A stretch of 64,000 bases of DNA from Hoeflea marina (lineage in GTDB: Bacteria > Pseudomonadota > Alphaproteobacteria > Rhizobiales > Rhizobiaceae). The stretch is from assembly GCF_003182275.1 (NCBI RefSeq), contig NZ_QGTR01000001.1, positions 1,098,215 through 1,162,214 on the forward strand, written 5' to 3'. The position numbers and the translations under genes are program-made. Position 1 is the first letter of the stretch; each line of letters opens with the position of its first letter. Positions 38,664-45,618 of this stretch are shown piece after piece. The notes beneath the pieces were generated by a model. It searched no databases. It was given only the letters and a program-made list of their open reading frames with translations, and had not been told where the DNA came from.

Positions 38664-39866
38664 CTATCGAGGTTTCTTGCCGAAAACCTTGAAATATTCC
38701 TCCGGGCCGCCCTTGGCGAGCGCCTTGGCCTGCCTGACCCAGTCGTCGCGGTCGATGCGCCCCTTGAAATTGAGATAGCCGTCGACCCAGTCGCGCTCGG
38801 CTTTCTTCCAGCCGGCCACCTGCTTGAAGGTGTAGATGCCGAGCGAATTGAGCGTGCCCTCGAGCTTCGGGCCGACACCGGAAATCAGCTTCAGGTCGTC
38901 GGGTGCCGCAGGGCGGTCGATGCCGGCGGGACGGCTCCTGTCGGACAGCCCGGCCGTTGCAGGCGTTGCGGGGCCGGCCACCGAGGCGACCGTCTCTGCA
39001 GCCGCCGGCTTGCGGGCGGCAGGCCTGGCCGGATCCGATACCGCCGCGGGGGCCTTTGCGCCCGCCGATCGGGAAGCGGCTGCCTTTCCGGTCTTGGACT
39101 GGGCGTTGGCCTCGTCCTTCTGGTCGGTCGGTGTCACCGGCCGCGAGGTCCCGAGTGTTTCCGATTCACCCTCCCGCTTGGGCTTGCCTGCCTGGGTCGG
39201 CGCGGGCGACTTGGCCGCCGCCCCGGCTGCGGCCTTTGTCTTCGCCGCCGGCTTCGGCTCCTCCTTGAGCGATGTCAGCCCGCCCGCCGGCGCCGAGAAC
39301 ACCCGGTCGATCTGCGGCCCGGGCTCGATGTCCTGCGGCCGTCCGGCCTCGAAGCGGTCGATGATGTAGGCCAGCCGCTCCGGCGTCAGGTCCTCGTAGG
39401 CATCCTTGAAGATCATCACCATCGGCGCGTTGACGCAGGCGCCCTGGCATTCGACCTCTTCCCAGGACAGCGTGCCCGCCTCGTTGAGGTGCTGCGGTTC
39501 CGCATGGATCTTCGACCGGCACACATCCATCAGTGCCTCCGAGCCGCGCAGCATGCAGGGCGTGGTGCCGCAGACCTGGATATGGGCGCGCGTGCCGATG
39601 GGCTTGAGCTGGAACTGGGTGTAGAAGGTCGCCACTTCCAGCGCCCGGATATAAGGCATGCGCAGCATGTCGGCGACATGCTCGATGGCCGTCTTGGTCA
39701 CCCAGCCATCCTGCTCCTGCGCCAGCATGAGCAGCGGAATGACCGCCGATTGCTCGCGGCCCTTGGGATATTTGCTGACCCATACCTTCGCCTGGGCGGC
39801 AAAGTCGCGGTTGAAGGCGAATTTGGCTGGCTGGACCTGATCATCTGCGAGTCGACGGACGGACAT
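38664..39866 (-). CDS. nuoE: NADH-quinone oxidoreductase subunit E with C-terminal HhH extension
   Basis: 400 residues, more than twice the usual NuoE length of about 170. Residues 1-185 are the thioredoxin-like [2Fe-2S] domain (cluster N1a) with CGTTPCMLRGSE and VECQGACVNAPMV. A long Ala/Lys/Pro-rich linker follows (about 190-315), then a helix-hairpin-helix domain at about 320-400 (LKLISGVGPKLEGTLNSLGI; FKGRIDRDDWVRQAKALA). The same domain ends the separate protein at 36167. Such extensions occur in Rhizobiales NuoE; the function is not known. Confidence 0.95.
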   Translation of the reverse strand: MSVRRLADDQVQPAKFAFNRDFAAQAKVWVSKYPKGREQSAVIPLLMLAQEQDGWVTKTAIEHVADMLRMPYIRALEVATFYTQFQLKPIGTRAHIQVCGTTPCMLRGSEALMDVCRSKIHAEPQHLNEAGTLSWEEVECQGACVNAPMVMIFKDAYEDLTPERLAYIIDRFEAGRPQDIEPGPQIDRVFSAPAGGLTSLKEEPKPAAKTKAAAGAAAKSPAPTQAGKPKREGESETLGTSRPVTPTDQKDEANAQSKTGKAAASRSAGAKAPAAVSDPARPAARKPAAAETVASVAGPATPATAGLSDRSRPAGIDRPAAPDDLKLISGVGPKLEGTLNSLGIYTFKQVAGWKKAERDWVDGYLNFKGRIDRDDWVRQAKALAKGGPEEYFKVFGKKPR

Positions 39867-39893
39867 GGGCTTCTCTTTGGTCTTTGTACCGGT

Positions 39894-40136
39894 CTACTTG
39901 ATTTCACCGCACCGCGACGCGGTGAGGTTCACGAACTCGCAGGCATAGGCCTTGCGATCCTTCTGCAAAAACACGACATACTTCGCGCCGTTAGGCACGG
40001 CGGCCTTGATCTCGTAACCCTCCGCCACCAGATCGGCGACGCTCGCCGTACTGGTGGTCCCGCCAACCGCCGACTGCGCCAGCGCGGCACCGGCCATCGA
40101 CATCGTCAGGCCGGCGGCCAGTAGCGGCAGTCTCAC
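39894..40136 (-). CDS. Small exported protein between nuoD and nuoE
   Basis: 80 residues from a GTG at 40136, which overlaps the nuoD stop (GTGA) and has GGGGAGG 7 nt upstream. An upstream ATG at 40211 would lie inside nuoD in another frame and is disfavoured. Residues 1-21 form a signal peptide ([18 protein letters not shown]). The mature part has two cysteines near the end (YACEFVN, SRCGEIK) and a segment [14 protein letters not shown]. No family recognised. Co-translated with nuoD; an envelope role near complex I is inference. Confidence 0.7.
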   Translation of the reverse strand: MRLPLLAAGLTMSMAGAALAQSAVGGTTSTASVADLVAEGYEIKAAVPNGAKYVVFLQKDRKAYACEFVNLTASRCGEIK

Positions 40137-41323
40137 CGGTCGACCTCCCCGAACACGATGTCGAGCGAGCCGAGGACCGCGGAGACGTCGGCCAGCATGT
40201 GCCCGCGGCACATGAAGTCCATCGCCTGGAGATGCGCATAGCCCGGAGCCCGGATCTTGCAGCGGTAGGGCTTGTTGGAGCCGTCGGAGACGAGGTAGAC
40301 GCCGAACTCGCCCTTCGGCGCCTCGACGGCGGCATAGACCTCGCCCTCGGGCACGTGGAAACCCTCGGTGTAGAGCTTGAAGTGGTGGATCAGCGCTTCC
40401 ATTGAGCGTTTCATCTCGCCGCGCTTAGGCGGCACGATCTTGGTGTCGGTCGACGACACCGGGCCGGATTTTTCCTTGCCTAGCAGCTGGTTGATGCACT
40501 GGCGCATGATCTTCACCGATTCGCGCATCTCCTGCATGCGGATCAGGTAGCGGTCGTAGCAGTCGCCGTTCTTGCCGATCGGGATGTCGAAATCCATCTC
40601 GTCGTAGCATTCGTAGGGCTGCGACTTGCGCAGGTCCCAGGCAGCCCCCGACCCGCGCACCATCACGCCGGAGAAGCCCCAGGCAAAGGCGTCCTCGAGC
40701 GAGACGACGCCGATGTCGACATTGCGCTGCTTGAAGATGCGGTTGCCGGTCAGCAGCTCGTCGATGTCGTCGCAGGTCTTGAGGAACGGGTCGCACCACT
40801 TGCCGATGTCCTCGACCAGCTGGTGCGGCAGGTCCTGGTGGACTCCGCCCGGACGCACATAGGCCGAGTGCATGCGCGCGCCGCTTGCCCGCTCGTAGAA
40901 CACCATCAGCTTTTCACGCTCTTCGAAGCCCCAGAGCGGCGGCGTCAGCGCGCCCACGTCCATGGCCTGGGTGGTGACATTGAGCAGGTGCGACAGGATC
41001 CGGCCGATTTCCGAATAGAGAACCCGGATCAGCTGTCCGCGCTTGGGCACTTCGGTGCCGGTCAGCCGCTCCACCGCAATGGCGAAGGCGTGCTCCTGGT
41101 TCATCGGCGCGACATAGTCGAGCCGGTCGAAATAGGGAATCGCCTGCAGATAGGTCTTGGCCTCGATCAGCTTCTCGGTGCCGCGGTGCAGCAGGCCGAT
41201 ATGCGGATCGACGCGCTCGACCAGTTCGCCGTCAAGCTCGAGCACAAGACGCAACACGCCGTGTGCGGCCGGATGCTGCGGGCCGAAATTGATGTTGAAG
41301 TTGCGGACATTGTGTTCGTTCAT
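40133..41323 (-). CDS. nuoD: NADH-quinone oxidoreductase subunit D
   Basis: 396 residues. The 49-kDa subunit: [21 protein letters not shown] at the start with the conserved quinone-site His residues, [18 protein letters not shown], and the C-terminal DIVFGEVDR end. It forms the Q-binding pocket with NuoB and NuoH. 9 nt downstream of nuoC, separate from it (not a NuoCD fusion as in E. coli). Confidence 0.97.
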   Translation of the reverse strand: MNEHNVRNFNINFGPQHPAAHGVLRLVLELDGELVERVDPHIGLLHRGTEKLIEAKTYLQAIPYFDRLDYVAPMNQEHAFAIAVERLTGTEVPKRGQLIRVLYSEIGRILSHLLNVTTQAMDVGALTPPLWGFEEREKLMVFYERASGARMHSAYVRPGGVHQDLPHQLVEDIGKWCDPFLKTCDDIDELLTGNRIFKQRNVDIGVVSLEDAFAWGFSGVMVRGSGAAWDLRKSQPYECYDEMDFDIPIGKNGDCYDRYLIRMQEMRESVKIMRQCINQLLGKEKSGPVSSTDTKIVPPKRGEMKRSMEALIHHFKLYTEGFHVPEGEVYAAVEAPKGEFGVYLVSDGSNKPYRCKIRAPGYAHLQAMDFMCRGHMLADVSAVLGSLDIVFGEVDR

Positions 41324-41332
41324 GATGCGCCC

Positions 41333-41935
41333 TCAGCCCTTCGCTTTTTCGTCGCCCGGCAGCACATAATCCGTGCCCTCCCAGGGACTGAGGAAATCGA
41401 AGTTGCGGAATTCCTGCTTCAGCTCGACCGGCTCGTAGATGACCCGCTTGGCTTCGTCGTCATAGCGCACCTCCACGAAACCGGTGAGCGGAAAGTCCTT
41501 GCGCAGAGGATGCCCCTCGAAACCGTAGTCGGTGAGGATGCGGCGCAGGTCCGGATGGCCGGTGAACAGGATGCCGTACATGTCGTAGGCTTCGCGTTCG
41601 AACCAGTCGGCGCCGGGATAGACCGAAGTCAGCGACGGCACCGGCTCGTCCTCGCTGGTCGACAGCTTGACGCGGATGCGCATGTTCTGGCGCGGCGACA
41701 GCAGGTGATGGACCACGTCGAAGCGCTCCGCCCTGCCCGGCCAGTCGACGCCGCAGGTGTCGATGTAGCTCACGAACTGGCACTGCGCATCGTCGCGCAG
41801 GAAGGTCATCAGCGCGATCATCGACGGCCCGGTGGTCACCAGCGTCAGCTCACCATGGGAAATCCTGGCGTCCTCGATCAGGTTGCCCTTGCGATCGCGC
41901 AGATAGTCGGACAGTTCGGTCAGTGCCTGGCTCAT
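41333..41935 (-). CDS. nuoC: NADH-quinone oxidoreductase subunit C
   Basis: 200 residues. The 30-kDa subunit signature is clear: [53 protein letters not shown], here cited by its parts [16 protein letters not shown] and GHPLRKDFP. Structural subunit of the peripheral arm; separate from NuoD as in most alphaproteobacteria. Confidence 0.97.
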   Translation of the reverse strand: MSQALTELSDYLRDRKGNLIEDARISHGELTLVTTGPSMIALMTFLRDDAQCQFVSYIDTCGVDWPGRAERFDVVHHLLSPRQNMRIRVKLSTSEDEPVPSLTSVYPGADWFEREAYDMYGILFTGHPDLRRILTDYGFEGHPLRKDFPLTGFVEVRYDDEAKRVIYEPVELKQEFRNFDFLSPWEGTDYVLPGDEKAKG

Positions 41936-41947
41936 GCTGCCGTTCTC

Positions 41948-42523
41948 CTAGCGCTCGATCGTGCCGGTGCGGCGGATCTTCTTCTGCAGCAGAAGCACGC
42001 CGTAGAGCAGCGCTTCCGCCGTCGGCGGGCAGCCCGGCACGTAGATGTCGACCGGCACCACCCGGTCGCAGCCGCGCACCACCGAATAGGAATAGTGGTA
42101 GTAACCGCCGCCATTTGCGCACGATCCCATCGAGATGACGTAGCGCGGCTCCGGCATCTGGTCGTAGACCTTGCGCAGCGCCGGCGCCATCTTGTTTGTC
42201 AGCGTGCCGGCCACGATCATCACGTCGGACTGGCGCGGGCTGGCGCGCGGCGCGAAGCCGAAGCGCTCGGCGTCGTAGCGCGGCATCGACATCTGCATCA
42301 TCTCGACGGCGCAGCAGGCAAGTCCGAACGTCATCCACATCAGCGAGCCGGTGCGCGCCCAGGTGATCAGTTCGTCGGTCGAGGTGACGAGAAAGCCCTT
42401 GTCGGCGAGTTCGTTGTTGATCTCCCCGAAGAACGCGTCATCGGCACCGACCGGCTTGCCGGTGCTGGGATCGATGATCCCCCGTGGCGCGGGCGCCATC
42501 ACCGGTGCGTTGGTCACTCCCAT
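41948..42523 (-). CDS. nuoB: NADH-quinone oxidoreductase subunit B
   Basis: 191 residues from the ATG at 42523, overlapping the nuoA stop. It carries cluster N2, the direct donor to quinone: tandem cysteines in [11 protein letters not shown], then [13 protein letters not shown] and [14 protein letters not shown]. The first 40 residues form a slightly longer Ala/Pro extension than in E. coli. Confidence 0.97.
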   Translation of the reverse strand: MGVTNAPVMAPAPRGIIDPSTGKPVGADDAFFGEINNELADKGFLVTSTDELITWARTGSLMWMTFGLACCAVEMMQMSMPRYDAERFGFAPRASPRQSDVMIVAGTLTNKMAPALRKVYDQMPEPRYVISMGSCANGGGYYHYSYSVVRGCDRVVPVDIYVPGCPPTAEALLYGVLLLQKKIRRTGTIER

Positions 42524-42879
42524 TCCAGAGCTCCCTTTTTCCATTCATAGACAAAGCCGACAGTCAGGACGGCAAGGAACATCATCATCGACCAGAAGCC
42601 GATCCAGCCGATATTGTTGAACGACACGGCCCAGGGGAACAGGAACGCCACTTCCAGATCGAAAATGATGAACAGGATCGACACGAGATAGAAGCGAATG
42701 TCGAATTTCATGCGGGCATCGTCGAAGGCGTTGAAGCCGCACTCATAGGCGGAGAGCTTTTCCGAATCGGGTGCCTTGAAGGCGACGACGAAGGGGGCGA
42801 TCAGCAGGGCGCTGGCGATAACCAGTGCCAGGCCGATGAAGATCGCGATCGGCACATATGCGCCCAGAAGTTCCGTCAT
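42514..42879 (-). CDS. nuoA: NADH-quinone oxidoreductase subunit A, first gene of the nuo operon
   Basis: 121 residues, three TM helices: [22 protein letters not shown], then [26 protein letters not shown] with the conserved acidic residues, and [37 protein letters not shown] contains the conserved loop cysteine. It starts the operon nuoABCD-x-E-y-F-z-GHIJKLMN. About 490 nt without protein genes precede it, expected to hold the promoter. Confidence 0.96.
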   Translation of the reverse strand: MTELLGAYVPIAIFIGLALVIASALLIAPFVVAFKAPDSEKLSAYECGFNAFDDARMKFDIRFYLVSILFIIFDLEVAFLFPWAVSFNNIGWIGFWSMMMFLAVLTVGFVYEWKKGALEWE

Positions 42880-43366
42880 GACGTCCGTTCCCGTGACCCT
42901 GCCGGCGAGACCTTGGCGAACGAATTCGTCCCGGCCCGTCCCGCCTCAGCGGTTGTTCATGTTGCAACGCGGCGTGGTTACCGCAGGCAGCGGGGCTGCG
43001 CAAGAGCAGCGGCCGCAATTCAATTCCCACGCCTGTATTCGTTCGACCTTAGCCCGCTTCACCGCCGATGGCGAGGCCGGTTGTCCGCTGCCGGCTGTGT
43101 AATTTTGTCATCTCAATCCGCTGTCGCGGCGCGTGAGTCGGGACAGCGGCGGAGCAAAAAAACATGAGCAGTAAGCACAAGTTTGGTGCGCGGTTGCCGG
43201 CGGGCGTCCCGGCGCACGTGGTGCGCCGGGACGCCGCAATGCAGCCCACGCTCACCGCGTCATGAGCAGCGGTTCTGTGAGGCCGTGATCTTCAATGTGT
43301 CTTGGGGGGGATGGCTCGTGCGGCTTTCGCCGCGCCGGCCGCAGGCCTTGCCTGCCGTTTGAAAAA
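42880..43366. other. Noncoding region between nuoA and tRNA-Asp
   Basis: About 490 nt with no supported gene. It should contain the nuo promoter (minus strand) and the 3' end of the tRNA-Asp transcript. The main structural feature is the 15-bp perfect hairpin at 43203-43235. A poly-A stretch (43156-43163) on the plus strand reads as a T-run on the minus strand about 40 nt beyond the hairpin. Confidence 0.5.
43203..43235. terminator. Perfect 15-bp GC-rich hairpin with 3-nt loop
   Basis: GGCGTCCCGGCGCAC pairs perfectly with GTGCGCCGGGACGCC around GTG. It lies downstream of tRNA-Asp and upstream of nuoA on the minus strand, so it probably ends the tRNA transcript, although no U-tract directly follows on either strand. 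Confidence 0.6.
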
Positions 43367-43443
43367 TGGCGCGAGTGACGGGACTCGAACCCGCGACCTC
43401 CGGCGTGACAGGCCGGCACTCTAACCAACTGAGCTACACCCGC
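43367..43443 (-). tRNA. tRNA-Asp(GTC)
   Basis: 77 nt with encoded CCA. Acceptor GCGGGTG pairs with CACTCGC, the D-arm has AGCTCAGTTGGTTAGAG, the anticodon loop is CCTGTCACG with GTC flanked by a 5-bp stem (GCCGG/CCGGC type), and the T-arm contains GGTTCGAGTCC. Fully cloverleaf-compatible. Confidence 0.97.
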
Positions 43444-43653
43444 GCATTTTTCAGACGAAACAGTGGGTGACCGCCGTTCCGTGAGCGGCTGATTAGGACG
43501 TTCGCCGCGGGGTGTCAAGCGACGATTGTTCGCCAATGCCACAAACTTTGCAGCCGGCCTCAAACGCCGCCGAAACTCCGGCGTTCGTTCAGTGAGGAAC
43601 AAGGATTGGCTTGCACAAATCCCGCCGAGGCCGTAAAGCAACCGCTCAACTGG

Positions 43654-43729
43654 GGGCGATTAGCTCAGTTGGTAGAGCGCCTCGTTTACACCGAGGATGT
43701 CGGCGGTTCGAGTCCGTCATCGCCCACCA
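43654..43729 (+). tRNA. tRNA-Val(TAC)
   Basis: 76 nt with encoded CCA. Acceptor GGGCGAT pairs with ATCGCCC, D-arm TAGCTCAGTTGGTAGAG, anticodon loop TTTACAC with TAC flanked by CCTCG/CGAGG, T-arm CGGTTCGAGTCCG. It stands at the left edge of the accessory patch that follows, a common integration point, but no att-like duplication of its 3' end was found by eye. Confidence 0.97.
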
Positions 43730-44098
43730 TTTCCGCTCCTGTTCCCTTCAAGCCACCTACCCTGTGAATGGTATGAATATAGGAGCGGCTCGGAACATCC
43801 CGCAGAGCCTTCCTCTCACGCGCGACCACCTTCTGCATTTCCAGGACTTGGATAGGTTTCTCGTTTGCAGCAACAATGGAATTGCTTGCTGCGTCAACGA
43901 CACGAACAGGCGGTTGTTCGATCTTGCGTTCGATGTGTCTCGAACGCCTTGACGGACTTTGCAGGCGGCTGGACGAAGCGCCGGATGCCATAACGCCAAA
44001 TTGCCACGGAAGAGCCGGAAGTGGCGCCGAATTCCCGGCCGCTGCCAACCAGAGCTCGCCTCCCTATGCCGGCACAGTATCCGCCGCCACAAATCGTC
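43730..44098. other. Non-coding or decayed stretch after tRNA-Val
   Basis: About 370 nt of lower GC content (for example 43770-43920) than the neighbours. A minus-strand frame reads through it into tRNA-Val and ends in GDDGLEPPTSSV, the well-known false product of reading a tRNA antisense. No domain is recognisable; it may be remnant foreign DNA. Confidence 0.4.
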
Positions 44099-44128
44099 AT
44101 GACATTGTCGGGCATTTGGTGCTATCTT
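44099..44128 (+). promoter_or_regulatory. Candidate promoter of the toxin-antitoxin operon
   Basis: ATGACA (44099-44104) and TATCTT (44123-44128) with an 18-nt spacer lie 18 nt before the antitoxin ATG at 44147. Such promoters are usually repressed by the antitoxin-toxin complex. Confidence 0.45.
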
Positions 44129-44146
44129 CTATTCAGAGGCAGACCC

Positions 44147-44434
44147 ATGACCAGACAGACCCGTTCCGAAAAGCTCGATCTTCGGCTCACCGCCGAGGCC
44201 AAACGCACCCTTGCCGCCGCCGCCGCCGCCGAGCGCCGGTCAATCAGCGACTTCGTGCTTGAAAGCGCGCTTGGCCGCGCCCAGGAAACACTGGCCGACC
44301 GCAAGAGCTTTCATCTCGACACGGCGCGATGGGAAGCTTTCCAGGCCGCGCTCGATGCGCCGACGCGGGAATTGGCCGAGTTGAAGCGGCTTCTTTCCGA
44401 GCCCGGCATCTTTTCGGGCCGCGAACCCGGGTGA
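44147..44434 (+). CDS. DUF1778 (TacA-like) antitoxin
   Basis: 95 residues from the ATG at 44147; the longer frame from 44021 is unsupported. The N-terminal ribbon-helix-helix DNA-binding part contains EKLDLRLTAEAKRTLAAAA and RRSISDFVLESALGRAQ, the DUF1778 pattern. The C-terminal tail (WEAFQAALDAPTRELAELKRLL) is the helical toxin-neutralising segment. Its stop overlaps the GTG start of the acetyltransferase (GTGA). Antitoxins of this class bind their own promoter and inhibit a GNAT toxin. Confidence 0.9.
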   Translation: MTRQTRSEKLDLRLTAEAKRTLAAAAAAERRSISDFVLESALGRAQETLADRKSFHLDTARWEAFQAALDAPTRELAELKRLLSEPGIFSGREPG

Positions 44435-44925
44435 GCCGCTTTCGTATCGAAAAGCTGTCCCGCAAGCATCCCGTCGACGCTTTCGACTGTGGGCAGGAGC
44501 CCCTCAACCGTTTCCTGAAACGCTATGCATTTCAGAACCAGCAGGCCAACGCCTCGCAGACCTATGTCGGCCTGTCGGATGACGACGTGATCGGCTTCTA
44601 TACGCTGGTCGTCGGAGAGGTCGCCTATGACGGTGCTGCCGAGCGCCTCACGAAAGGCATGGCCCGGCATCCTGTTCCCGTGATGCTGCTCGCCCGTCTC
44701 GCAGTCTCCCTCAACTGGCAGGGCAAGGGCGTGGGCGGAGGTCTCCTGCGCGACGCGATCCTTCGCACGCTCCAGGCCGCCGACATTGCCGGCATCCGCG
44801 CCCTCACCGTCCACGCCAAGGACGAGGATGCGCGCTCCTTCTACAAGCGCTACGGCTTCATCCAATCCCCGACCGATCGCTTGCACCTCTTTGTGCTGAT
44901 CAAGGATCTCCGCGCCTTGGATTAG
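44431..44925 (+). CDS. GNAT-family acetyltransferase toxin (TacT-like)
   Basis: 164 residues starting at GTG 44431, coupled to the antitoxin by GTGA. TacT-type features: FDCGQEPLNRFLKRYAFQNQ near the N-terminus, VMLLARLAVSLNWQGKGVGGGLLRDA with the acetyl-CoA P-loop QGKGVG, and the Tyr-containing motif ARSFYKRYGF. Known relatives acetylate the amino group of charged tRNA and halt translation. The last 106 nt of this gene (44820-44925) are duplicated at 47418-47523. The target tRNA cannot be predicted. Confidence 0.92.
   Translation: MSRFRIEKLSRKHPVDAFDCGQEPLNRFLKRYAFQNQQANASQTYVGLSDDDVIGFYTLVVGEVAYDGAAERLTKGMARHPVPVMLLARLAVSLNWQGKGVGGGLLRDAILRTLQAADIAGIRALTVHAKDEDARSFYKRYGFIQSPTDRLHLFVLIKDLRALD
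44820..44925 (+). repeat. Direct repeat copy A: 3' end of GNAT toxin gene
   Basis: 106 nt beginning GGACGAGGATGCGCGCTCC, shared with 47418-47523 with about eight differences, most clustered in the last third. In this copy it is the intact toxin C-terminus (about 35 residues from DEDARSFYKRYGF). Confidence 0.9.
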
Positions 44926-44978
44926 CCAGGCGCCGCGGACGCGCGGATCGAGTGACGCCGCGACCACAAATGCCGATG

Positions 44979-45605
44979 TTAGGCGAAGCTCAGCCGGACG
45001 ACCCGATCCGAATAATCGTCCATGATCGAGACCATTTCCAATAGATCCTGATCCGAGACGACAATGATCGCGTCGCGGGCGATGCGTCGCTCGATGCGGT
45101 CGAGAGAGGCCCGAATCTCGACGAACCTGCCGTGCTCTTCGGCCGAGGCGATTCTGATGCCGCTGGGCGCTTTCTCAAAGTAGTCGGCAAAAAGCGTCGC
45201 CAAGCCGCCGAGCATCGCGACGAGCGCCGACGCCAGCGCCACGCCGGCCTGGTCGACCTGCAAGTAGACGAGTAGGGCACCGATTGCCCCCGAGATCGTG
45301 GCGATCACCCCGCCGATCATCTTCGTGCGGTTGACCAGCGTCATTCGCTGCCGGATCGCATTGATGAGCACCTCGGCCTGCGTCTTGAGACCTTTGGCGG
45401 ATTGGCTGACCAAGTCGATGTAGGCGGCCCGCTGCGCGGGCGCGATCTTTCCCATGGGAGCTTCATTCAGCGATCCCAGCTCCCGCGCCGATGACAGCAC
45501 CCGGCCCTCGGACTGGTGACGCTGACGGAGCGCATTGATCTCTCCTGGAGACGAGCGCTCCAGAAATTCCACCATCTTCGCCGTGGATGCATTCGTCGTC
45601 CCCAT
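44979..45605 (-). CDS. Two-TM SLATT-like membrane protein, second gene of accessory cassette
   Basis: 208 residues. Residues 1-95 are helical and charged (VEFLERSSPGEINALRQR; VLINAIRQRMTLVNRTK). Two adjacent TM helices are at about 97-115 (IGGVIATISGAIGALLVYL) and 119-141 (GVALASALVAMLGGLATLF), followed by an amphipathic C-terminal helical region (EIRASLDRIERRIARDAI). The helix-2TM-helix plan resembles SLATT-type pore-forming effectors of anti-phage and conflict systems, but similarity is by topology only. It starts 13 nt after the gene at 45619 and must be co-transcribed with it. Confidence 0.7.
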   Translation of the reverse strand: MGTTNASTAKMVEFLERSSPGEINALRQRHQSEGRVLSSARELGSLNEAPMGKIAPAQRAAYIDLVSQSAKGLKTQAEVLINAIRQRMTLVNRTKMIGGVIATISGAIGALLVYLQVDQAGVALASALVAMLGGLATLFADYFEKAPSGIRIASAEEHGRFVEIRASLDRIERRIARDAIIVVSDQDLLEMVSIMDDYSDRVVRLSFA

Positions 45606-45618
45606 GAGTAGTCCCCCC

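Noticed and set aside
43049-43255. Small minus-strand ORF upstream of nuoA
   Set aside because: Covers the 15-bp hairpin and has no coherent protein features.
43686-44048. Minus-strand ORF ending GDDGLEPPTSSV
   Set aside because: The C-terminus is the antisense reading of tRNA-Val, a common annotation artefact.
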